Of a DNA stretch of 29,314 nucleotides, positions 1 through 7,404 are shown piece by piece. Location of the stretch: the NCBI GenBank assembly GCA_003158505.1, contig PMJK01000097.1, positions 1 through 29,314 of the forward strand, read 5' to 3'. The notes beneath the pieces are model-generated. The model did not search any database. It saw only the letters and a program-made list of their open reading frames with translations, and was not told the DNA's origin. The position numbers were made by a program, and so were the translations under genes. Position 1 is the stretch's first letter. Each line of letters opens with the position of its first letter. The stretch is from Holophagaceae bacterium (GTDB lineage: Bacteria; Acidobacteriota; Holophagae; Holophagales; Holophagaceae).

Positions 1-795
1 CCAGAGGCCGTGGCGCTCGGCCAGCCTGGCGAGCCCTGCCAGATCGTCCACGGCGCCGATATCCACCGTACCGGCCGTGCCCACCACCAGGAAAGGATGG
101 AGGCCCCTGGCCCGGTCTTCGGCAATAGCCCCTTCAAGGGAGTCCAGCCGTATTCGTCCTTCACCATCCACTGGAATGAGGCGGAGGGCCCCTCGTCCGA
201 GCCCGGACATGTCCATGGCCCGTGGAACGCAGCCATGGACTGCCGCAGAAGCATAAGCCACGAGGCCTTCCTGTGCGGAGCTCGGAGGTAGCCTCTCCAG
301 GGCCGTATGTCGCGCCACAAGCAGGCCCATGAAGTTGGCCATGGAAGTTCCCGTCACAAAAAGCCCGCTGGCCGCTTCGGGGAAGCCAAACATCTGGCGC
401 GCCCATCGCAAGATCTGCCGCTCGACCTCGATGGGCGCATGGTCGCGACCACCAAGGTTGGCATTGAGTCCCCCGGCGAGCATCTCCCCGAGCATGCCCG
501 CAACGTTGCCGCCTCCGTGGACCCAGCCCATGAAGCCTGGGTGCAGATTGCCCGTGCTGTAGGGAAGCACATGCTGGAGAAACTCTTGGTGCACATCACT
601 GAGCGGAGTGGGCTCCGTGGGTAGCGGCACGTCGAAGCTTTTTCGGACTGTGGCTGGCATGGGCCGCCACACGGGACCCGTCCGCAGACTCTCTAGATGG
701 TCGAACAGGTCGTCCAGCATGCGGTGGGCCTGGAGGCGCGCCTGTGGCCAGTCCTCAGGGTCAAGGCTAGGGGAAAAGGATTCCACGGTCGGCAT
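1..795 (-). CDS. PLP-dependent group II (aromatic/acidic amino acid) decarboxylase, N-terminal 265 residues
   Basis: The frame stays open from an ATG at 795-793 to the left edge, so the C-terminal part, including the PLP-binding lysine, is outside the window. The protein resembles the pyridoxal-phosphate decarboxylases that include DOPA, tyrosine and glutamate decarboxylases, which release CO2 from an amino acid to give an amine. Visible family landmarks are HPGFMGW with a following glycine-rich stretch (about residue 84), GTSMAN in the cofactor phosphate-binding area (about 148), and GTAGTVDIGAVDD followed by LAERHGLW (about 236-265), the stretch just before the usual H-V-D-A segment. The substrate cannot be read from this part. 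It is divergent from the ATP-grasp-like gene at 898, with about 100 bases between the starts, so the two may be co-regulated. It could equally be a related lyase of the same fold. Confidence 0.85.
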   Translation of the reverse strand, partial: MPTVESFSPSLDPEDWPQARLQAHRMLDDLFDHLESLRTGPVWRPMPATVRKSFDVPLPTEPTPLSDVHQEFLQHVLPYSTGNLHPGFMGWVHGGGNVAGMLGEMLAGGLNANLGGRDHAPIEVERQILRWARQMFGFPEAASGLFVTGTSMANFMGLLVARHTALERLPPSSAQEGLVAYASAAVHGCVPRAMDMSGLGRGALRLIPVDGEGRIRLDSLEGAIAEDRARGLHPFLVVGTAGTVDIGAVDDLAGLARLAERHGLW

Positions 796-897
796 GTCAT
801 TCACCTCGGTACCATCGGGTCAGGACCGGTCCTTCGATACAAGCTGATACTCCTCGTTCTTTCCACGTCGTGATGATCGGGTGGGCTTAGGATCTTC

Positions 898-2112
898 ATG
901 GTTGGGTCAGGGGGGATACGAGTCATGGAAGATGATCAACGGCTGATCGGCTGCCTTCCCTTGTTCAGGATGGAGAAGGCGGGAACCGACATGACGGCCG
1001 TAGCCTCAGGGCTATTGGACCAGGCGAAAGGGAACGTGAATGCCGCCAACTCGCTGATGGACCTCTCATGGATCTTCACCTTTAAAGGCCAGTGTGACAT
1101 GGCCCAATCGACCCAGGCCCTGGCGCTGAGGCTGCAGCAACACTACACGCTCCAGCCTCAGGGTGGCCGGGTGGGACTGCGCCTGCTCGCCCTGATGGCG
1201 CCCGGAGACTACCTGGACAACACGCCTCTCGAGTTCCTGCTTGAAGGTTCGGATGTCCAGCTCGAACTCCTGTTCCTGGGACCCGGACTTCCCTTCCCCG
1301 ATTCGCTTCCGGCCCATGATCTGATCTTCACGGCAGTCCGCGAGTCCGATGAGAACCTTCCGACCCTGGAGTTGATTGAGTCTTACCTAGCCCGGTGCCC
1401 GGAAATGGTGGTCAACAGGCCCAGCCGCATTCCACTGCTGGCGCGAGATAGGGCCAGCACACTGTTGGGATCATCGCCCGGCCTGGCCATGCCGCCCACA
1501 GTGCGGGTCGATCGGTTGGGGCTCCAGCGGCTTTCATCCGAAGAGGCAGAGTTCCCGCTCATTGCCAGGCCCGTCGGGGCCCACCGCGGTCAGGGCCTCT
1601 TGAAGCTCGAGGATGCCTCCGGCCTCGATGAGTACCTGCGGGCCTCCACCGCGTCCGAGTTCTACATCTCCAAATATGTCGACTACCGCAGTCCGGACGG
1701 CCTGTTCCGCAAATACCGGATCGTCCTGATCGATGGGCATCCCTTCGCCTCCCATCTGGCGATCTCCGAGCACTGGATGGTCAATTACATCAACTCGGGC
1801 ATGGAGAAGAGCGCATGGAAGCGCGCCGAAGAAGCCAATTTCATGGCCCAATTTGACGAGGGATTCGCCCGCCGACATGCCGCCGCACTCAGCGCCATCC
1901 ACGACCGCCTCCGGCTCGACTATGTGGTCCTCGACTGCGCCGAAACCGGGGATGGCCAGTTACTTCTATTCGAAGCCGACAGCGCCGCGATGGTCCACGC
2001 CAACGATCCCGTGGACGTGTTCCCCTACAAGCAGCCGCAAATGCAAAATGTCTTCAGCGCGTTTCGCGGGCTGCTTGGCCGAAGCGCGTGTGATCACGCC
2101 GAGCCGGTTTGA
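898..2112 (+). CDS. ATP-grasp (RimK/glutathione synthetase-like) protein with helical N-terminus
   Basis: This 404-residue protein looks like an ATP-grasp ligase, enzymes that join a carboxylate to an amine or thiol through an acyl phosphate. Residues about 40-90 are helical and TPR-like. A pre-ATP-grasp segment follows (APGDYLDNTPLEFLLEGSDV). Then come a P-P-T element, FPLIARPVGAHRGQGLLKLE (about 219), ISKYVDYRS (about 256) and LDYVVLDCAETGDGQ then LLFEAD (about 339-359). The usual E-x-N metal site reads E-A-D and the usual nucleotide lysine reads as arginine in ARPVG, so activity is not guaranteed. The start is uncertain: 898 has AGGAT five bases upstream, while the in-frame ATG at 925 follows a run of G (909-914). 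The gene is convergent with the glycosyltransferase at 2304 and divergent from the decarboxylase. The pairing suggests a small-molecule or peptide-tailoring role, but the substrate is unknown. Confidence 0.7.
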   Translation: MVGSGGIRVMEDDQRLIGCLPLFRMEKAGTDMTAVASGLLDQAKGNVNAANSLMDLSWIFTFKGQCDMAQSTQALALRLQQHYTLQPQGGRVGLRLLALMAPGDYLDNTPLEFLLEGSDVQLELLFLGPGLPFPDSLPAHDLIFTAVRESDENLPTLELIESYLARCPEMVVNRPSRIPLLARDRASTLLGSSPGLAMPPTVRVDRLGLQRLSSEEAEFPLIARPVGAHRGQGLLKLEDASGLDEYLRASTASEFYISKYVDYRSPDGLFRKYRIVLIDGHPFASHLAISEHWMVNYINSGMEKSAWKRAEEANFMAQFDEGFARRHAAALSAIHDRLRLDYVVLDCAETGDGQLLLFEADSAAMVHANDPVDVFPYKQPQMQNVFSAFRGLLGRSACDHAEPV

Positions 2113-2303
2113 TATGGAGTGCTTGGCAGATATCCAGCATCCTAATTCCTCGCGAACCCAAGCAGGACATATGATTTTTCGCTGGATTCATATGGAACTT
2201 CAATCAGGGCAGCATGATTGTTCGCACGGAGTTTTTCAGCGCCGACTCCTTGTTGCCTGTCCAACCTCAGAGGGGGACAGAAGAGAGCCACATTTACTGA
2301 AAA

Positions 2304-3539
2304 CTACAGCGGGTGGCAACCGGGCGGCATGGCGTGTCTCACCTTGGCCAGTTCAGCAAGCTCGCAGATTCTGTCCACAAAGGCATCAGGGAGGTTTTGT
2401 TCCCGGAATGACCGACCATAGAGGCGGCCGAGTTCTATACAATCATCAGGCTTCCTCAATGCTTCGTTCACGGCGTACTGGATGTTCTCGAAATCGAAGC
2501 GATATCCCGCATCATTCAAGGCTGGCGACAATTTGTTCAACCAGGTCGTCTGGTTGGCAAGTGCAAATGAATAGGTTCCCGCGGCCCTGGCCATCCGATC
2601 GTGCCCAGCCGTATCCACATTGGGCGACATGTCTATGATGCCCAGTTGCGACCGGTAGAGATCCTCTGTCAGGCTCGGATGCTGGGAAGGAGCCACAATC
2701 GCCTTCGCACCTGCTGTGTCCAGGTAGCCCCATCCTTCTCCTAGGATCATCACTGGAAATGGCAACAGGGCTTGGGCCACCATGGTGCCTTTGATTCGGC
2801 GCAAAAAATCATCCATCTGTGCCACAAAAAAGCAGATCAGATTTATGTTGTTGATTTTAATTTTTTGATCCAAAAAATAATTAACCACCACATCATTTAT
2901 CTGTACCCTGCCCGGCTCAAGAGCGATGGACAGCAATTCAGACGCGAGGTTTTTTAGGTGCTTACCAAGTTCGTGTGGTACACCTTCTTCCCAGTACCTG
3001 GTCAAAAGGTGGGGGTATTTCCCATTTTTCAAAAAATACAATTTGCCGTTTTTGCGAGATCGAAAATCAATATTACTTTCGAGTGTGTCATAAAAGATAA
3101 GAGCAGGCGAAATCGCGGCCACACACTGGCTATTTGGAAAAATGAGATCATGAACCGCAAGGTGTTCTTCCCAGCCATATAGAAGCACTGCGTTGGATGG
3201 AATATCCATGTGCCTTTCCAAAAAATAAGCGGGCGTGTCACCTTGGAATTTCAGCAGGGGCACATTGAAGTGTTCCCAGATGTTGGTCTCATCCCCATTT
3301 TTCAAGGCGACCTTGAGATCTTGACCAATGCCACACCATGTCATCCCGAACTTGACCTTCCCAGAGGACATGACATTAAAAAATCTTGCGCCTTCCTTAT
3401 TGCCGAAATTGCCGATATCGAAATATTCAACATCAAATTTATCGGCAAAATATTTGGTTATGTTATGCATGATGAAATTTATTGCATCATTGTCACCAGT
3501 GCCCGACATGGCAACAATGATGTCCTTGTCTTGTCCCAT
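2304..3539 (-). CDS. CgeB-like GT-B glycosyltransferase (putative), AT-richer than neighbours
   Basis: A 411-residue protein whose C-terminal half matches the pattern of CgeB/GT4-type glycosyltransferases: ILGEGWGYLDTAGAKAIVAP, then LTEDLYRSQLGIIDMSPN, then an H-D-R-M-ARAAGTYSFALAN block where the family normally carries its sugar-nucleotide site. The N-terminal half starts with DIIVAMSGTGDND and is not recognisable beyond a Rossmann-like start. I chose the ATG at 3539-3537 because AAAAGG lies eight bases upstream; the frame stays open further upstream to a TTG at 3623 that lacks a ribosome site. The stretch at about 2800-3540 is clearly AT-richer than the flanks, with codons such as AAA, ATT and AAT common, which suggests acquisition by transfer. 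It is the last gene of the minus-strand modification cluster. A role in decorating the filament or another surface glycan is inferred from position. Confidence 0.6.
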   Translation of the reverse strand: MGQDKDIIVAMSGTGDNDAINFIMHNITKYFADKFDVEYFDIGNFGNKEGARFFNVMSSGKVKFGMTWCGIGQDLKVALKNGDETNIWEHFNVPLLKFQGDTPAYFLERHMDIPSNAVLLYGWEEHLAVHDLIFPNSQCVAAISPALIFYDTLESNIDFRSRKNGKLYFLKNGKYPHLLTRYWEEGVPHELGKHLKNLASELLSIALEPGRVQINDVVVNYFLDQKIKINNINLICFFVAQMDDFLRRIKGTMVAQALLPFPVMILGEGWGYLDTAGAKAIVAPSQHPSLTEDLYRSQLGIIDMSPNVDTAGHDRMARAAGTYSFALANQTTWLNKLSPALNDAGYRFDFENIQYAVNEALRKPDDCIELGRLYGRSFREQNLPDAFVDRICELAELAKVRHAMPPGCHPL

Positions 3540-3859
3540 AGCGACTACCTTTTCGAGGCTGAAGGAAGAACAGCGATTCTCTTCTGTTGCGGCAAGGATA
3601 AGACTAATGTAACCGTAAAGCAAATAAGGCCAGTCCAGCCACAGACCTGTTTCTCTTATGCTGGCAAGCGACAGAACTTTTTGCCCATCTGGGCAGAGCA
3701 GGGGCGCCCTTCCGTGAATGATGAGGACAAAGAGGTTCTCATTTTCACAAATGGGAGAGGCAGGAAATCGCCGAATCTCCTGCCCTGCCTATTCCCTCTT
3801 TTTGCTTGAGCCCGACTTGGCTGGGAAGCCTTCGGACTCGCCAACTGGTCGCGCGGAGT
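3540..3859. other. Gap without a convincing gene; possible weak terminator hairpin
   Basis: This 320-base gap separates the methyltransferase stop from the start of the CgeB-like gene. A short open frame (minus, 3844-3656) has no ribosome site or recognisable product and I do not call it. A 7-bp perfect stem (GGCAGGA at 3759-3765, TCCTGCC at 3778-3784) sits about 75 bases past the methyltransferase stop and could slow transcription, but no clear T-run follows it on the minus strand. The downstream gene could have its own promoter here; I could not identify one with confidence. Confidence 0.4.
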
Positions 3860-4534
3860 TCATGACCACGTATCAGTAACCAAGTTTGTCCAGCCAATCT
3901 GATAGTGCGAGAACCTCAATTGCGCCCCTACCTGGGCTGCATATTGGGCCACATAGGTGCTCTTCCCCCCGGCCACTGGTTCTGAAATGAGGTTCAGCTT
4001 GTTTTCCGCATCGGCAACGGCCCGACAAATCATGGCGCTGTCATCGACCACGACCAAGGTGTCCGGGTTGAGCTTGCTGATGATGGACACCAGTTCCTTC
4101 AAATGATGCACAGAACTAGGAGTGGGGTTCTGCCAGTCAAGATCGTAGGAATCCAGGTAGAGCAAATCGATTCTCCGGCCCTCGGTATTCAGTTGCCTGG
4201 CAATTCGGGGCAAGACCGCAACGCTATCCCCCGTGTGGATGAAAACTTTGTCGCTTACCATCGCCTTGCAGGCATTTGTCGCCTCTGGACTCAGATCGAC
4301 AGTATGGACTATGGCATCCGCGATTCTGCTTTTGACATACTGATCGAACAAAACGGTGCTCTGTCCGTCCCCTGCCCAGTTGTCAGCCTGCCGCGCGCAC
4401 CCGGTTTCAACGATGGTGATCGGATCCTGTATGGTGTCCAGGTATTCAAATATTTTTCTAAAGGAAATCTCCCTTATTGCCAGCCTTGGGGCCGCGTACT
4501 CGTCAAACCACTCCCAGAAAGCATGTCTCTTCAT
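3860..4534 (-). CDS. Class I SAM-dependent methyltransferase
   Basis: A 224-residue protein of the size and layout of Methyltransf_24-like enzymes. The glycine-rich AdoMet motif I appears as ITIVETGCARQADNWAGDGQ (about residues 39-58). An acidic end of strand 2 follows (VHTVDLSPEA, about 76-85). A G-D-S segment comes next, and LLYLDSYDLDW (about 123-133) sits at the motif III/IV position. LVVVDDS (about 160) resembles the metal or product-binding turn of catechol O-methyltransferase-like folds. The start at 4534 has GGGAGA just upstream. It lies inside a run of minus-strand glycosyltransferase genes next to flagellin, so methylation of a sugar or of the filament protein is the most natural guess. 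The sequence does not show the acceptor. Confidence 0.75.
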   Translation of the reverse strand: MKRHAFWEWFDEYAAPRLAIREISFRKIFEYLDTIQDPITIVETGCARQADNWAGDGQSTVLFDQYVKSRIADAIVHTVDLSPEATNACKAMVSDKVFIHTGDSVAVLPRIARQLNTEGRRIDLLYLDSYDLDWQNPTPSSVHHLKELVSIISKLNPDTLVVVDDSAMICRAVADAENKLNLISEPVAGGKSTYVAQYAAQVGAQLRFSHYQIGWTNLVTDTWS

Positions 4535-4686
4535 TTCTCCCTCAGAAAACGGCCCTGTTGGGCGAGCGGTCGCATCAAATGGTTTACTGCCGGGGGAGGC
4601 CTAGCATGGCAGGTCGTCTATTGGTGGTCCTAAATTCTTGCTGAATTATGCTCTTGAATAGCCGTTCAAGCTTTCCAAAGCAACCA

Positions 4687-5928
4687 TCACTTACTCAGAA
4701 TGCCTTGGACCTGCTGGACAATGGTATCCACCTCGGCGGGAGGTAGCCTGTTGTCCTGGAGCAGGTGGAAATGCATGCTTGTTTCGACTGGATCGCACTT
4801 GGGTCGCGTGTCTGTGCCCGTGCCCCAATACTTCCCCGGGGCCGTGAAGGCATGAATCGTGTCACTGAAACAGAGGTCCGTAATGGCCGTTGCGAAATCA
4901 CGGGAATGATTGGCGCCGTACAAGGCGAAGAGATGCTTGACCCGCCCGGCAGCGGCAAAATGGGTGAACCCAGTATCGCCTCCGAGATAGACTTTCGACC
5001 TTCCAACCAAATAAACCAGATCGTAGAGATTTTCGCTGGCTATGGTGCGAATCTTGGAATGGATTTTTTCTGGTTGATTGGTAATGACTATGGCCCGCTC
5101 TCCCAGTGTGCCGTAAAGTTTTTCGCAGAGTTCATTGACGAAGGTCTCTTCCATGCCTCTGGGTTTGTTGTAGGGCGGATCGAAAAGAGGGGAGAAGACA
5201 GCGTAGGTGCCCCATTCCATGGCCGGGCCCTGGTACTGGGACGGATCAAGATTTAACCTTGGTACGACCTGCCCCCCGTGCCGCGCATGATAGAAGGTCG
5301 AGGCGATCCAGAGATTGCCGGGGTCATAAACTTCAGGGCCTTCTGGGTTCCCAAACCCAAAGTTCGGGCCTTCATCGGTGACGATCTCATCGATGGTGTC
5401 CTTGAAGAGGACATCCGCTTTCAGATTCTTGTGGGTTTCATCCATCAACTGGAACACGATGCGGCGACCCTCGTACCGTTTCATGTATTCGGCGCAAATC
5501 ATGAGCCCGACGAGGTCCCCTATCCGGATCACCCATTGCAGGGCTTCAATGGTTCTCTCAGGCGTTTTGTGTAGAACCAGCTGGGTATGTCGGACCAGAC
5601 AGCTCTTCCTGGCTGGTGTCTGTCGTAGGGCTTCACTAAGCACCGAATTAGCCTGGTCCGATTTATGGTTCTTTATCAAGAATTTCACAAAAGTCAGCCG
5701 ATGATCCAGCCGCTGTGGATCCAAATTTATGGCGCGTTCAAACATTCCACAGGCTTCCTCTGGTTCGTTCGAATCGAACAATAGCCTACCGAGGTCGAGC
5801 AGAGCTTCCACATGGTTCGGCTCGAGGCCTACGTACCTTCGATAGGTGGAAAGAGCCAAGTCGTTCTGGCCCGAACGCCGCAGGTTCTGGGCCATGGCAA
5901 GCAACAATCTATTTGCGTTTGAACTCAT
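4687..5928 (-). CDS. TPR protein with GT9-like glycosyltransferase domain (divergent paralogue)
   Basis: About 413 residues. The N-terminus carries tetratricopeptide repeats (ALSTYRRYVGLEPNHVEALL, then ACGMFERAINLDPQ). The C-terminus resembles the GT-B fold of ADP-heptose-type (GT9) transferases, with KVYLGGDTGFTHFAAAG as the sugar-nucleotide motif near residue 330. It lacks the GKTLL-EQG-GD and GW-x-x-Y-E-x-R-W blocks shared by the next three copies, so it is an older branch of the same family. I placed the start at ATG 5928 because AAGGAC lies exactly six bases upstream, the same spacing as in the other copies. A GTG at 5958 is also in frame and overlaps the upstream gene's stop. TPRs in such enzymes commonly bind the protein acceptor; flagellin as acceptor is inferred from the neighbourhood. 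Confidence 0.72.
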   Translation of the reverse strand: MSSNANRLLLAMAQNLRRSGQNDLALSTYRRYVGLEPNHVEALLDLGRLLFDSNEPEEACGMFERAINLDPQRLDHRLTFVKFLIKNHKSDQANSVLSEALRQTPARKSCLVRHTQLVLHKTPERTIEALQWVIRIGDLVGLMICAEYMKRYEGRRIVFQLMDETHKNLKADVLFKDTIDEIVTDEGPNFGFGNPEGPEVYDPGNLWIASTFYHARHGGQVVPRLNLDPSQYQGPAMEWGTYAVFSPLFDPPYNKPRGMEETFVNELCEKLYGTLGERAIVITNQPEKIHSKIRTIASENLYDLVYLVGRSKVYLGGDTGFTHFAAAGRVKHLFALYGANHSRDFATAITDLCFSDTIHAFTAPGKYWGTGTDTRPKCDPVETSMHFHLLQDNRLPPAEVDTIVQQVQGILSK

Positions 5929-5950
5929 CGCGGTGTCCTTGCTTCGGCAT

Positions 5951-7303
5951 TCATCCACAGGAACTTAAATCGGCTACTACCCGCTCGATGACTGAGGCCC
6001 AATCCCCGGGCTCCGGCTGGCGATAGATTCGCATGGTGGGGTACCAGGGGCTATCTTCCCGCCCCATCAGCCAGCGCCAATCTGCAAATGTGTGAGCCAG
6101 TAGAAAAGTCGGGATCCCCAAGGCACCGGCTAGATGAGCGAGGGCGGTATCCACGGTGATGACCAGATCCATGCCCAAAAGGGCATGTGCAGTATCAGAA
6201 AAGCTGCCCCGAACCACGGGTCCCATGGGAATGATCCCTGGAAAGGGCTGCTCACCCCCGGGTTCCACCTGGAAGCTATGCCAGGCCACCCCAGGTAGAG
6301 CCGCCAGAGGTTTCAATTGGGCAGGGGATACAGACCGGACTGGGAACCTTTCAGACCTCGGCCTCCCGGCCCAAACCAATCCCACTCGGGTATAGCCTTT
6401 CGTCGCGTCGAGGATTCTGTCAATCCCCTCCCGGTGCGGCACATTCCGTGGATCAGACAAGTACGGAATATCCGCAGGGATCGAATTCATGGCCGTCTGG
6501 AAGATCCGCGGCAGGGATAGGAGGGATATTTGGAGGTCGAAGGGGGGGATGGGATCCCCGTCCTTGACGACTTGATCGACGCCTGGGCAGGTGGCCATCA
6601 AGTCCACCAAGGGCTCGAGCACCTCCAGAAGGACTCGCCCCCCCCGAGCTTTGACCATGGGCGCGTATCGAACGAACATGATGGCGTCACCAAATCCTTG
6701 TTCCCATCGGAGTAGCAGGGTTTTGCCTGAAAAAAGCTCGCCCTCCCATTGGGGCTGAGGTAGCACATGCTCCTTTGACCGATGCTCGATCCCAGGAGTA
6801 TCCCAGCGCGATTCGTACTGATCCCAACCCAGCGGCATGATACCGAATTGAAGGTTGAGGCAGGCTTTTTCCCAGGCTGCTTGGGAAGAATGATGAACAT
6901 CGATGTGTCGTTCAAATTCCGAGTGCAATCCGGACCAGTCACCTTGGCGAAATAGGACCAATCGGAGCAGTTGGTGTCCTCTGAAACTGCCCGGGTCCCG
7001 CTGGATCACATCGGACAAGAGCACATGGGCCTGGCTCAGGTCATTATTCTTGACCAACCCTTCTGTGAGGGTCAGGCACGCGTCCATGTGCTGCGGATCC
7101 AGGATCAGGGCCTGCTTACAGGCACCGCAGGCTTCCTCCACTCTACCTAAATCCAGCAGCAGGTTCCCAAAGTCAACCCATGCCGCAGTATTGCTCGGCT
7201 CGAGGCCCAAATATCTCTGATATGTCCCACAGGCCTCTTCGAATTGATGGGAGTTGCAAAGTTTTCGCGCTTTTTCGAGTACTTTCGAAGGATTAGAATT
7301 CAT
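5951..7303 (-). CDS. TPR-glycosyltransferase (GT9/GT-B type), tandem copy 1
   Basis: 450 residues. TPR units occupy about 1-150 (EEACGTYQRYLGLEPSNTAA is a clear one). A linker with GWDQYESRW follows, then a GT-B domain starting GKTLLLRWEQGFGDAIMFVR (about 194). The donor-site motif is DLVITVDTALAHLAGALG (about 378), and the tail is TMRIYRQPEPGDWASVIERV. Such proteins are annotated as TPR-containing glycosyltransferases, and soluble, cytoplasmic modification of a protein acceptor is plausible. It is one of three closely related copies in tandem just downstream of the flagellin genes. The start at ATG 7303 has AAGGAT six bases upstream. A five-unit GATTT repeat lies 27 bases upstream of the start. 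The last roughly 110 bases are nearly identical to the end of the copy at 7405, suggesting recent gene conversion. Confidence 0.78.
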   Translation of the reverse strand: MNSNPSKVLEKARKLCNSHQFEEACGTYQRYLGLEPSNTAAWVDFGNLLLDLGRVEEACGACKQALILDPQHMDACLTLTEGLVKNNDLSQAHVLLSDVIQRDPGSFRGHQLLRLVLFRQGDWSGLHSEFERHIDVHHSSQAAWEKACLNLQFGIMPLGWDQYESRWDTPGIEHRSKEHVLPQPQWEGELFSGKTLLLRWEQGFGDAIMFVRYAPMVKARGGRVLLEVLEPLVDLMATCPGVDQVVKDGDPIPPFDLQISLLSLPRIFQTAMNSIPADIPYLSDPRNVPHREGIDRILDATKGYTRVGLVWAGRPRSERFPVRSVSPAQLKPLAALPGVAWHSFQVEPGGEQPFPGIIPMGPVVRGSFSDTAHALLGMDLVITVDTALAHLAGALGIPTFLLAHTFADWRWLMGREDSPWYPTMRIYRQPEPGDWASVIERVVADLSSCG

Positions 7304-7330
7304 CGCGGCATCCTTTGACTTGAGCCATTT

Positions 7331-7355
7331 GATTTGATTTGATTTGATTTGATTT
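7331..7355. repeat. Pentanucleotide simple-sequence repeat, (GATTT)5
   Basis: Five uninterrupted GATTT units (AAATC on the minus strand), flanked by partial units (ATTT before, TATTT after). The tract lies between two minus-strand TPR-glycosyltransferase genes, 27 bases upstream of the start of the gene ending at 5951. Such a low-GC tract stands out in GC-rich DNA. Short tandem repeats of this kind can change length by replication slippage. Here that would alter spacing in the leader or promoter rather than the reading frame. Confidence 0.9.
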
Positions 7356-7404
7356 TATTTCTGGATCCACTGTGCCATTCCCCTCCAGCACACTTAAGCG
7401 GCAT

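Noticed and set aside
3656..3844. Small minus-strand open frame of about 60 codons in the gap before the CgeB-like gene
   Set aside because: It has no ribosome site, recognisable product or composition support.
4651..4684. Short palindromes CTTGAA-N6-TTCAAG and GCTTT-CC-AAAGC as a terminator or operator
   Set aside because: Stems of 5-6 bp with no T-run and no repeated sites are expected by chance in a gap.
7360..7378. Possible sigma-54 promoter (TGGCAC on the minus strand at 7377-7372) before the copy-1 glycosyltransferase
   Set aside because: The -12 element that should follow (TTGCA/T after five bases) is absent; here it reads ATCCA.
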